From Alphaproteobacteria bacterium (GTDB lineage Bacteria; Pseudomonadota; Alphaproteobacteria; Sphingomonadales; Emcibacteraceae), in NCBI GenBank assembly GCA_013152615.1, contig JAADGA010000176.1, positions 1 through 6,638 on the forward strand: DNA of 6,638 nt. Reading direction: 5' to 3'. The notes beneath the pieces were generated by a model that did not search any database, was not told the DNA's origin, and saw only the letters and a list, made by a program, of their open reading frames with translations. Shown in pieces: positions 1 through 5,239 of this stretch (positions are counted from its first letter, which is position 1; every line of letters begins with the position of its first letter). Made by a program: the position numbers and the translations under genes.

Positions 1-19
1 TCGGCCTGCTGCGGCAATA

Positions 20-42
20 TTAGGGCGCTGACAGTGCCCTAA
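20..42. repeat. Inverted repeat / hairpin, 10-bp stem
   Basis: The arms TTAGGGCGCT (20-29) and AGTGCCCTAA (33-42) pair over 10 positions, with one G-T wobble and a 3-base loop. The stem is strong, but neither side has a T-run, so it is not a textbook rho-independent terminator. It may end transcription from a gene left of the window or form the 3' end of the minus-strand operon message. Confidence 0.6.
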
Positions 43-97
43 AGCAAAGCCATTGAAATTATATTGACCGGGCTGCTTTTGTTCTATGGCAGGCCGG

Positions 98-134
98 GGC
101 TTGAAAGGCGATGCGGCGCATCGGATAACAAGCC
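98..134. repeat. Nested inverted repeat (two-tier stem)
   Basis: The outer arms GGCTTG (98-103) and CAAGCC (129-134) enclose an inner stem, CGATGC (109-114) with GCATCG (118-123) and loop GGC. The two tiers are separated by a symmetric 5x5 internal loop. The inner stem recurs in inverted orientation, with one mismatch in 16, at 227-242. Its function is unknown. Confidence 0.55.
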
Positions 135-173
135 TGAGCGTCGCCATAATTAAGCCTGAACGTCACCATAATA
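130..173. repeat. Tandem duplication of a 22-base unit, two copies
   Basis: Copy 1 (130-151) and copy 2 (152-173) are directly adjacent and match at 19 of 22 positions. Both begin AAGCCTGA and contain a CGTC-CCATAAT core. The differences are G/A, G/A and T/A. Two copies with three differences point to an old tandem duplication rather than an active iteron array. Confidence 0.75.
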
Positions 174-282
174 AAGCAAAAGCTTCGGTGACCCATCGTG
201 GCTTTGTGGGACGTTGCATCATTTGCCCGATGCGCCGCAGCGCGCGGCATAACGCGCCTGCCCACACAACCATAATGGCACA

Positions 283-1548
283 TCAAATCGGGTCAAACAG
301 GTCTGACTTTGCTCTGGAATATTCTGTGACTATTGCCGGAACCCGTGCCGTCAGTTGAACTTTCGTCAATAAAAAATCGCTGTCCAGCCACTCGTTTTCA
401 AGCGCTTTAAGGATTTTCCCCAATTCCGGGCCTGCGGTCAGACCCATATTTATCAAATCCCGGCCCAATAGCGGAAAAACCGGCGGCTGCCAGCCCTGAG
501 CATATTCAAGCCAGTGACTGAGCGGCTCCTCTCCGAGTTTTTTCCCAGCCTGCAACAACGCAAAGATAACAACATCACGGCCAGACAGATATATTGCTTT
601 TCGAATATCCTTTTGGCAGATGTCAGCGGTTATGGTGATGTCATGGCGGCAAAAAGCGGTTAAGCTGTCGGCTTGTTTGCGCGACAATTTTAACCGGTGG
701 ATTATCTTTGCCGGTGCTACCTGGTTCCCCGGCACCAGACAGGACAGGCGCGCCAGAATATTACACCGCCCCAATTTATTTTCCACCCGGACATAGTCAT
801 TAAAATCTGCGAGATTTTTATGACCTGGTATGATCTTATCCAATATGCCCTTGTCTGCCATAACCCTGATAACCGAAAGCAGATTCTCAGCCCGCAGGAT
901 TTTGAACATCTCCTGCATCAGCCGCTCCCCCGACAGATGATCAATCATATCCCGATGCCGGATACAGGCCGAAAGTCCGGCCAGGTCCGGTTTCCCCCGG
1001 CCAATAGTGGCGGCGAAGCGAAAAAACCGTAATATCCGCAAAGCGTCTTCCGTGATGCGCTGGTCGGCATCACCAATAAACCGCACCCGTCCCGCGGCAA
1101 TATCATCAAGCCCGCCGCAGGGATCATAAAGACTGCCGTCTGCGTCAAGATAAAGCGCATTGATGGTAAAGTCTCGTCGCTTGGCATCTGCGCCCCAGTC
1201 GTCGATGAAGCTGACCCGCGCCCGCCGACCATCTGTTTCGGTATCCCGACGCAAACTGGTGATCTCAAAATGGCATTTGTTGACAACAGCAGTAATGGTA
1301 CCATGCTTAATTCCGGTCGGAATAACCTTTATCCCGGCCTTTTTCAGCCGCGCCACTGCGGCTGGCGGCGACAGGCGGCAGGCAAGGTCAATATCACCAA
1401 TTTCCTGTCCGGACAGCGCATCGCGGACACAGCCGCCGACCATGCGGGCATTAAGTCGGTCAGAATTAAGAATTTTCAACAATATTGTCAGCGCTTCAGC
1501 CGTCAGCCACGGATGGTCCCTTAGCTCAAGTTTGCCGACCGGGGTCAT
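283..1548 (-). CDS. cca: CCA tRNA nucleotidyltransferase
   Basis: Adds or repairs the 3'-terminal CCA of tRNAs from CTP and ATP without a nucleic-acid template, in the cytoplasm. The 421-residue protein has the class II nucleotidyltransferase / poly(A) polymerase head: GGCVRD (39-43 region), then the catalytic carboxylate pair in DIDLA (D52, D54), then FEITSLRRD (about 94-102). The nucleotide-selecting RRDFTINAL follows at 124-132, then EDALRILRFFRF (167-178) and ERLMQEMFKIL, which lead into the helical tRNA-binding half. I chose ATG at 1548 because it overlaps the upstream Nudix stop as ATGA, the same junction type as the gene before. An in-frame start at 1608 would add 20 residues lying wholly inside the Nudix gene. 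It is the last gene of the three-gene operon. A poly(A) polymerase is the only realistic alternative; it cannot be excluded from motifs alone but is less likely given the length and gene order. Confidence 0.93.
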   Translation of the reverse strand: MTPVGKLELRDHPWLTAEALTILLKILNSDRLNARMVGGCVRDALSGQEIGDIDLACRLSPPAAVARLKKAGIKVIPTGIKHGTITAVVNKCHFEITSLRRDTETDGRRARVSFIDDWGADAKRRDFTINALYLDADGSLYDPCGGLDDIAAGRVRFIGDADQRITEDALRILRFFRFAATIGRGKPDLAGLSACIRHRDMIDHLSGERLMQEMFKILRAENLLSVIRVMADKGILDKIIPGHKNLADFNDYVRVENKLGRCNILARLSCLVPGNQVAPAKIIHRLKLSRKQADSLTAFCRHDITITADICQKDIRKAIYLSGRDVVIFALLQAGKKLGEEPLSHWLEYAQGWQPPVFPLLGRDLINMGLTAGPELGKILKALENEWLDSDFLLTKVQLTARVPAIVTEYSRAKSDLFDPI

Positions 1549-2198
1549 AAAGGTTCGCCATTGATCAGCCGGGCAAACCGCACCAGCATTGCCGCCGTTG
1601 CCCCCCATACATCATGCTTGTCATTCATCAGAACATAATAATAACGCCGCTGGTCATGCCAGACCCGGCTTTGCAGCTGGTGATTTTTTTTATCCAGAAC
1701 ATAGCTTAAAGGCAGCTCGAACGCCTCCGCCACTTCACCGGCATCTATTTTCACCTTGAATTCCGGTTGGAGGATGGCGACAACCGGAGTGATCACATAG
1801 CCGGTAATGGTCTCATAATCTTCCATCGCCCCGATGATTTCAACATAATGCCGGTCAATCCCGACCTCTTCCTCCGTTTCCCTGAGCGCGGTCGTCATGG
1901 CGTCAATATCCTGTGCCTCACAACTGCCGCCGGGGAAACTTACCTGCCCGGAATGTATCTTCAGATGCCGGGATCGCTTGGTCAGCAATACCGTCATCCC
2001 CCCCTTGCGATCAACCAGCGGAATCAGCACTGCCGCCGGCTTTAACGGTAATTCAGCGGCATGATAATCCTTGTCAGGCCGGTAGATATTAAGGTCGCCA
2101 TCAGCCGGACGGCGCATACTGCGAACCGCGGCGGTCTGATGGGCGCGCGTCATGCCGGGATCATAGCTCCTGAATATTTCAGTAATTTTCTGCCTCAT
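1545..2198 (-). CDS. Nudix hydrolase, CoA pyrophosphatase (NudL/YeaB-like)
   Basis: Probably hydrolyses CoA or oxidised CoA to phosphopantetheine and 3',5'-ADP, acting as a house-cleaning enzyme in the cytoplasm. The 217-residue protein carries the CoA-pyrophosphatase signature before the Nudix box: LLTKRS at 71-76, [11 protein letters not shown] at 81-91 with the invariant HxGQVxFPGG. This is followed by the Nudix helix RETEEEVGI at 106-114, whose glutamates bind the metal. As in E. coli YeaB, the usual Nudix Glu six residues after the Gly is an Asp (D97). ATG at 2198 overlaps the DUF1285 stop (ATGA), and its own TGA overlaps the cca ATG, so translation is probably coupled on both sides. Length and motif spacing fit the family and nothing is truncated. 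The substrate is inferred from the signature; other nucleoside-diphosphate derivatives are possible. Confidence 0.9.
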   Translation of the reverse strand: MRQKITEIFRSYDPGMTRAHQTAAVRSMRRPADGDLNIYRPDKDYHAAELPLKPAAVLIPLVDRKGGMTVLLTKRSRHLKIHSGQVSFPGGSCEAQDIDAMTTALRETEEEVGIDRHYVEIIGAMEDYETITGYVITPVVAILQPEFKVKIDAGEVAEAFELPLSYVLDKKNHQLQSRVWHDQRRYYYVLMNDKHDVWGATAAMLVRFARLINGEPL

Positions 2199-2773
2199 CC
2201 TGTGCCTTTGACCGGTCCGAGGGGGAAGAAAACTCCGCTACTCCACACACCATATACGCCGTCAATCTCTTCGACCATTTCTGCCAGTTGATAATAGACC
2301 GGCCTGCTGATCAACGCGTCCAGACGATCCCGGACCAGAATATAGGGTGATGGCTCACCATTTGCGGCAAAATCCACCCGCAGAGGATGGGTGCTATCCA
2401 AGGCCACGACATCATCGACATTGGTTCTGAAATGTAAAATCTGGTCGTGGCCCTTGCCCTCCACGCGTAATTCAACCGCGACAAACGGCACATCTTCAAC
2501 CCGGATCCCGACCTTTTCCACCGGGGTCACCAGATAATATTTGCCATCGTCATCATGGCGTAAAATCGTTGAAAACAACCGCACCATCGCCGGGCGTGAA
2601 ATCGGCGACCCCATATAATCCCAGTGGCCATCACGCCGGATAGCCATATCAATGTCACCGCAGAATTCAGGATGCCACAGATGAACCGGCGGCAGGCCCT
2701 TTTTCCCGGTGGCCTTTTGAACCTCAACGGCAAACAAGTCAGGCCGGAAGGAAGATGTATTTTTATTGCTCAT
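2195..2773 (-). CDS. DUF1285 domain-containing protein, function unknown
   Basis: A conserved proteobacterial protein of unknown function with 192 residues. The sequence fits the DUF1285 pattern: W33[16 protein letters not shown] (49-53), [11 protein letters not shown] (57-67), [10 protein letters not shown] (81-90), then [39 protein letters not shown] see no signal peptide or membrane segment, so it should be cytoplasmic. I prefer ATG at 2773; a TTG seven codons upstream (2794) is the only other start and would run back through the putative -10 element. It is first in the operon with the Nudix and cca genes and ends in an ATGA overlap. The tight coupling hints at a role in RNA or nucleotide/cofactor maintenance, but this is context only. 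Confidence 0.87.
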   Translation of the reverse strand: MSNKNTSSFRPDLFAVEVQKATGKKGLPPVHLWHPEFCGDIDMAIRRDGHWDYMGSPISRPAMVRLFSTILRHDDDGKYYLVTPVEKVGIRVEDVPFVAVELRVEGKGHDQILHFRTNVDDVVALDSTHPLRVDFAANGEPSPYILVRDRLDALISRPVYYQLAEMVEEIDGVYGVWSSGVFFPLGPVKGTG

Positions 2774-2779
2774 AGGCCT

Positions 2780-2808
2780 AATATAGGCACCCAAAGCGAC
2801 AAATTGAA
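2780..2808 (-). promoter_or_regulatory. Candidate promoter of the DUF1285-Nudix-cca operon, possibly leaderless
   Basis: On the minus strand, TTCAAT (2803-2808) and TATATT (2780-2785) are separated by exactly 17 bases. The -10 matches consensus at 5 of 6 positions and the -35 at only 3 of 6. The expected start, seven bases past the -10, falls on the A of the ATG at 2773. No Shine-Dalgarno sequence is visible before that ATG. Together these suggest a leaderless transcript, but the -35 is weak and the call is tentative. Confidence 0.35.
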
Positions 2809-2819
2809 GACGGGATGGA

Positions 2820-3320
2820 CTATTTTATTCTGGAAATCAGGCCTTTGACATTTTTCAGTGAGTCGGCGCGTAACTCCTGAGCCAGCAAACGATGCTGATC
2901 CACCAGCCCCGGCATTTCAAGTCCTGTGGCCAGATGGCGGCAAAAGCCGACCTTTCGATAATAGGATTCATCCCCCACCAGAATTACCCTGTCATGTCCG
3001 AGTTTTTTAGCCCTGACCAAACCATGCTTCATAAGCCGGAGACCGACCCCCTGCCCCCGGGATCTCATACGCACCGCAATAGGCCCCAAAAGCAGGGATT
3101 CGTATGCAGCTTCACCGTCCCGGATCATGACCGGCCAGAATTGCAAACTGGCGGTCACCACGCCCTCGCCCCGAATAACAAAAGATAATTCCGGGATCGC
3201 CGCCACCCCGTCCCGTAAGTGATAAACAGCCTTTTTTATTCGGTCAACTCCGAAGGCCTGATCAAGCATTTCGTTGATAGACAAAATATCGTTCTGTTTT
3301 ATGGTATCTATATGAAACAT
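2820..3320 (-). CDS. GNAT family N-acetyltransferase (YhbS-like)
   Basis: Transfers an acetyl group from acetyl-CoA to an amine on an unknown small molecule or protein, in the cytoplasm. The 166-residue protein has the GNAT fold: an N-terminal strand-helix (residues 1-35) and a core strand LLLGPIAV (76-83). Next is the acetyl-CoA pyrophosphate loop RSRGQGVG (86-93, the RxxGxG/A motif), then helix [15 protein letters not shown]. The strand VILVGD (112-117) precedes YYRKVGF (120-126), the typical late GNAT YxxxGF motif. LGPIAV with LVGDxxYYxxxGF is the pattern of the YhbS (COG3153) group. It starts at ATG 3320 with a poor ribosome binding site. It stops 46 bases before the DUF1285 ATG, so partial co-transcription with that operon is possible. 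The substrate cannot be told from sequence. Confidence 0.88.
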   Translation of the reverse strand: MFHIDTIKQNDILSINEMLDQAFGVDRIKKAVYHLRDGVAAIPELSFVIRGEGVVTASLQFWPVMIRDGEAAYESLLLGPIAVRMRSRGQGVGLRLMKHGLVRAKKLGHDRVILVGDESYYRKVGFCRHLATGLEMPGLVDQHRLLAQELRADSLKNVKGLISRIK

Positions 3321-3329
3321 TATTCTACA

Positions 3330-3358
3330 AATTTAGCATTATTACAGTTATTATGCAA
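3330..3358 (-). promoter_or_regulatory. Candidate promoter of the GNAT gene
   Basis: On the minus strand, TTGCAT (3353-3358) and TAAATT (3330-3335) are spaced by 17 bases. Matches to consensus are only 3 of 6 and 4 of 6. The predicted start lies a few bases before the ATG at 3320, giving a very short leader, in keeping with the lack of a clear Shine-Dalgarno. The -35 sits in the palindrome at 3346-3372, so a protein bound there would block it. Confidence 0.25.
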
Positions 3359-3372
3359 TTAACATAATAACT
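3346..3372. promoter_or_regulatory. 27-base perfect inverted repeat, candidate operator
   Basis: AGTTATTATG (3346-3355) and CATAATAACT (3363-3372) are perfect reverse complements around a 7-base AT-rich spacer. A third copy of the half-site with one mismatch, AGTTATGATG, lies at 3384-3393. It neither precedes a T-run nor ends a gene, so a terminator is unlikely. Its position over the candidate GNAT -35 suggests a binding site for a dimeric regulator. The regulator is not identifiable. Confidence 0.5.
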
Positions 3373-3627
3373 TATTCGCAGCAAGTTATGATGGCTAACA
3401 AATGCCGACAATTAACGGGTTTGAATAATGCTTCCGGATGATAAGGGAAAGCACATTCCGATCACCCGATAAATTTCCTGACCAGAGCAGTCAGAGCCGT
3501 CTCACTACGCCAGCTATTCCCCACATAGTAACCGAAACGCGACTCACCAGTAACGGCATTTTTCTGACAGACAGAAACCAGATACATCAAATTTATCTAG
3601 ATGTCACGAAAAAAATATTGATCGATA

Positions 3628-3641
3628 TTGATAAATGTCAA
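3628..3641 (+). promoter_or_regulatory. FNR/FixK-type binding site upstream of the haem-barrel gene
   Basis: TTGATAAATGTCAA has the invariant TTGA-N6-TCAA of the FNR/FixK/Dnr branch of the CRP-FNR family and matches TTGAT-N4-ATCAA at 9 of 10 positions. A -10-like CAGAAT (3664-3669, 4 of 6) lies where a class II activated promoter would have it: with the box centred at -41.5, transcription would start near 3676. That leaves a leader of about 79 bases before the ATG at 3755. The sequence ATATTGAT occurs twice, exactly 10 bases apart (3615-3622 and 3625-3632), and the second copy overlaps the box. The binding protein is not in this window. Confidence 0.55.
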
Positions 3642-3695
3642 AGTAAAAAACGTCATTTTCTATCAGAATCCGGCCCAAGGCACATGTAGGTAAAA

Positions 3696-3711
3696 GGAGG
3701 CAAGGACCTCC
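3696..3711 (+). promoter_or_regulatory. Small leader hairpin GGAGG/CCTCC
   Basis: GGAGG (3696-3700) and CCTCC (3707-3711) can form a 5-bp stem with a 6-base loop in the 5' leader of the haem-barrel gene. The CTCC part could instead pair with GGAG of the real ribosome binding site (3742-3745), so the leader has two mutually exclusive pairings. The stem is short and may be chance. Confidence 0.3.
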
Positions 3712-3713
3712 GC

Positions 3714-3755
3714 ATGGAGCCCATGGAAATAAAGGAATTAAGGAGTATAAACTAA
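3714..3755 (+). CDS. Possible 13-residue leader peptide
   Basis: The frame ATG (3714) to TAA (3753-3755) encodes MEPMEIKELRSIN. Its stop shares the A of the haem-barrel ATG (TAATG at 3753-3757), a typical coupling junction. A GGAGG stands upstream but 13 bases away, which is long for a Shine-Dalgarno, and can be hidden by the CCTCC hairpin. The frame covers the main gene's ribosome binding site. A chance frame this short is quite possible. Confidence 0.2.
   Translation: MEPMEIKELRSIN
3740..3745 (+). promoter_or_regulatory. Shine-Dalgarno AAGGAG of the haem-barrel gene
   Basis: AAGGAG (3740-3745) lies 9 bases before the ATG at 3755. This strong site fixes the start just ahead of the signal peptide. 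Confidence 0.8.
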
Positions 3756-4174
3756 TGTTGAAACATCTACACCCTGGCCATTATCTCCAACATCTGTTTC
3801 TGGCGCTTGCGGCAGGAATTATGACGTTGGCTGTTCTGGCATATTCGTCCTCCCCGGCGAGGGCGGTCCCCAGTTTTGCAGTTCAGACCGGTATGGCCTG
3901 TTCCGCCTGTCACGTTGGTGATTTTGGACCCCAACTCAAACCTTTTGGCCGGCGGTTCAAATTGCTCGGCTATGCTCTGGGCTCAAACCCCAAGGGATTT
4001 CTGCCGATTTCCGGCATGGTACTGGCGGGCTTTGCCAGCACCAAAGCAGACGTTCCCGGTGGGACGGCCCCCGGTTTTGGCAGTAATGATAATGTCACAC
4101 TGGATCAAGTCTCAATGTTTCTGGCAGGCCGGTTGGCCGGTTGGCTTCCGGGCTTGGGATATTTTCCCAGATAA
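3755..4174 (+). CDS. N-terminal fragment: signal peptide and haem c motif of the cytochrome-barrel protein
   Basis: This part would be made without frame correction: 139 residues ending at TAA 4172-4174. It has a basic/His n-region and a hydrophobic core LFLALAAGIMTLAVLAY (14-30). A likely signal peptidase I site is at ARA/VPSF (after A37). Haem ligation is by C49, C52 and H53 (CSACH), and PFGRRFKLLGY is at 63-73. The last strand-like stretch before the break is VSMFLAGRLAG. The final two residues (Pro, Arg) come from the wrong frame. On its own it would be a small exported haem protein with only the first barrel strands, probably non-functional. Confidence 0.75.
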   Translation: MLKHLHPGHYLQHLFLALAAGIMTLAVLAYSSSPARAVPSFAVQTGMACSACHVGDFGPQLKPFGRRFKLLGYALGSNPKGFLPISGMVLAGFASTKADVPGGTAPGFGSNDNVTLDQVSMFLAGRLAGWLPGLGYFPR

Positions 4175-5142
4175 CCTATTCAGGCATTGATAAGGCAACA
4201 GCTCTTGACAATACTGATATACGCTATGCCCGTCAGACCGAGCTTAACGGTAATGATCTGATTATCGGCGTATCCATGAATAACAACCCTACACTTCAGG
4301 ACCCATGGAACACCATGACGGCATGGGGCTTTCCATTTATCGCTTCAGAACTGGCCCCGGCTCCCGGTGCTGGAACCATGATCAATGGCGGTCTGGAAAT
4401 GCAGGTAATCGGGCTTACGGCCTACGCCTACTATAACAACATGCTTTATGTTGAAGTCGGCGGCTATACTACTCTTGCGGTTAACACCCTGAGTGGTTTG
4501 GGCATCGGTGCCGATGCTGGCAAGATGGACGGCATCGCCCCCTACTGGCGGATTGCCTTCAACAAGGATACTGATAACCAGTCATTCTCTGTTGGTGCCT
4601 TTGGCATGATCACCAAGCTCTTCCCGAACAGGGTGGTTAGCGGTCCGGATAACAAGTTCAGTGATGTCGGTCTGGATGCAACCTATCAGTATTTCGGCGA
4701 CGACAATACTGTTTCAGTGAATTCCCGCTATATTCATGAGAATCAGACCCTGAATGCCGACTTTGCCGATGGCGGTGCTGCCAATCTTGAGAACAGTCTC
4801 AACAGCTTTAATATTAATGCTGCTTATTACTATAAGGGTACCTATGGCTTTACCGCTGGCTACTTTAGCACCTGGGGAAGTCATGATGCCGGCATCTATG
4901 CGCCGTCTCAGGTTGATGGCAGTCGGGTTGGCAAGCCAAATTCAAATGGTATTATTTTCCAGATTGATGCCACGCCTTTTGGCAAGGACGACTCATGGGC
5001 AGGACCATTTGCCAATGTACGGGTCGGAATCCAGTACACCATTTATAACAAGTTCAATGGTGCCAAGGATAATTATGACGGCCTTGGTCGTAACGCCAGT
5101 GACAACAACACACTGTATCTGTTTAGCTGGTTTGCATTCTAG
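4141..5142 (+). CDS. C-terminal fragment: beta-barrel of the cytochrome-barrel protein
   Basis: The frame is open from before the break to TAG 5140-5142 and gives about 325 residues after the shift point. It has no ribosome binding site, signal peptide or sensible start of its own; TTG at 4141 is only the first possible start codon. It is therefore the continuation of the fragment starting at 3755, not a gene. It carries LDNTDIRYAR, NNNPTLQDPWNT and WGFPF soon after the break. A run of alternating aromatic/polar strands follows (for example LTAYAYYNNMLYVEVGGY, then INAAYYYKGTYGFTAGYF), ending in LYLFSWFAF. The Asn/Gly/Asp-rich turns and terminal Phe fit an outer-membrane barrel. Confidence 0.75.
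   Translation: MASGLGIFSQITYSGIDKATALDNTDIRYARQTELNGNDLIIGVSMNNNPTLQDPWNTMTAWGFPFIASELAPAPGAGTMINGGLEMQVIGLTAYAYYNNMLYVEVGGYTTLAVNTLSGLGIGADAGKMDGIAPYWRIAFNKDTDNQSFSVGAFGMITKLFPNRVVSGPDNKFSDVGLDATYQYFGDDNTVSVNSRYIHENQTLNADFADGGAANLENSLNSFNINAAYYYKGTYGFTAGYFSTWGSHDAGIYAPSQVDGSRVGKPNSNGIIFQIDATPFGKDDSWAGPFANVRVGIQYTIYNKFNGAKDNYDGLGRNASDNNTLYLFSWFAF
4162..4165 (+). other. Frameshift site in a T4 run inside a small inverted repeat
   Basis: The first frame reads GGA TAT TTT CCC AGA TAA. The second continues TTT TCC CAG ATA ACC. Either a missing T or a -1 slip on TTT (4163-4165, which re-pairs perfectly one base back) joins them. The run lies in an inverted repeat, TGGGA (4155-4159) with TCCCA (4165-4169), a setting in which polymerases and sequencers may drop a base. 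TTTTCCC is not a classic X-XXY-YYZ slippery heptamer. Confidence 0.75.
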
Positions 5143-5156
5143 TTATTCGATGTCTG

Positions 5157-5187
5157 CCCGGATACTGGCTTGAGCTGAGTATCCGGG
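5157..5187. repeat. Perfect 10-bp inverted repeat after the haem-barrel stop
   Basis: CCCGGATACT (5157-5166) and AGTATCCGGG (5178-5187) are perfect reverse complements around an 11-base loop, starting 14 bases after the stop. No T-run follows on either strand (AAAAC on the plus side). It may protect the 3' end of the message or assist the terminator just downstream. Confidence 0.65.
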
Positions 5188-5213
5188 AAAACGGGGTGAT
5201 CATCGAAAACTTG

Positions 5214-5239
5214 AGGCGGGTCCGGAAGGGCCCGCCTTT
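5214..5239 (+). terminator. Probable rho-independent terminator of the haem-barrel gene
   Basis: AGGCGGGTCC (5214-5223) and GGGCCCGCCT (5228-5237) form a 10-bp GC-rich stem with one G-T wobble and a GGAA loop of GNRA type. A short TTT tract follows (5237-5239). On the minus strand the same stem has one mismatch and is followed, four bases on, by TTTT, so it may also serve the convergent porin gene. The short T tract lowers confidence. Confidence 0.65.

Larger units (their letters stand above)
1..282. other. Non-coding region downstream of cca, rich in inverted and direct repeats
   Basis: I see no convincing gene in these 282 bases. The region follows the cca stop codon (283-285, minus strand) and is dense in secondary structure: a hairpin at 20-42, a nested stem at 98-134, a 22-base tandem duplication at 130-173, and an inverted near-copy of 109-124 at 227-242. 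No hairpin here is followed by a clear T-run on either strand, so I cannot place the terminator of the minus-strand operon. A 74-codon minus-strand frame (start 283, stop at 59) overlaps the cca stop as TGATG. Its product is rich in Cys, His, Arg and Ala and runs across the repeats, so I do not call it a gene. Confidence 0.6.
3321..3754. other. Divergent intergenic region with regulatory signals for both flanking genes
   Basis: These 434 bases separate the GNAT gene (leftward) from the haem-barrel gene (rightward). The left third is AT-rich with a palindrome and candidate GNAT promoter. The right third holds an FNR/FixK-like box, a candidate -10, a small leader hairpin and a possible leader peptide. 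In the middle (about 3400-3600) I see nothing convincing. An 83-codon plus-strand frame at 3438-3689 has no ribosome binding site or recognisable content and overlaps the FNR-like box, so I reject it. Confidence 0.6.
3755..5142 (+). pseudogene. Frameshifted gene for a c-type cytochrome / outer-membrane beta-barrel fusion protein
   Basis: The intact product would have about 462 residues: a Sec signal peptide, one haem c motif CSACH (49-53), then a long beta-strand-rich region ending in FSWFAF with the terminal Phe typical of outer-membrane barrels. I recognise a proteobacterial family usually labelled only cytochrome c. Its marks are VPSFAVQTGMACSACH, LKPFGRRFKLLGY, LDNTDIRYAR, NNNPTLQDPWNT and WGFPF. 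The architecture resembles the fused monohaem cytochrome-porin Cyc2, but the sequence marks differ, so a role in iron oxidation or other extracellular electron transfer is only an analogy. The frame breaks in a T4 run at 4162-4165; one extra T restores the reading ...LGYFSQITYSG. Both halves are otherwise free of stops and keep family motifs, so the lesion is recent, a sequencing error, or bypassed by a -1 slip. Confidence 0.78.

Noticed and set aside
64..90. TTGACC followed by a TATGGC as a plus-strand promoter
   Set aside because: The spacing is only 15 bases, the -10 is poor, and no gene follows on that strand.
59..283. 74-codon minus-strand frame overlapping the cca stop as TGATG
   Set aside because: The product is rich in Cys, His, Arg and Ala with no recognisable motif, and the frame runs through hairpins and a tandem duplication. 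The TGATG overlap is the only point in its favour.
1548..1608. Upstream start for cca at 1608
   Set aside because: It would add 20 low-complexity residues inside the Nudix gene. The ATG at 1548 forms the ATGA overlap and better fits the family start.
3438..3689. 83-codon plus-strand frame in the divergent intergenic region
   Set aside because: It has no ribosome binding site and no family resemblance, and it covers the FNR-like box and candidate -10, which fit better as regulatory DNA.
4160..4168. Programmed -1 frameshift signal in the haem-barrel gene
   Set aside because: TTTTCCC does not fit the X-XXY-YYZ heptamer, and I see no clear upstream Shine-Dalgarno-like enhancer or strong downstream stem. 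It is kept only as a possibility within the frameshift finding.
4754..5173. 139-codon plus-strand frame overlapping the barrel part of the haem-barrel gene
   Set aside because: It is in a different frame from the strand-patterned barrel sequence, and its Met/Leu/Arg-rich product has no family features. It is an overlap artefact.
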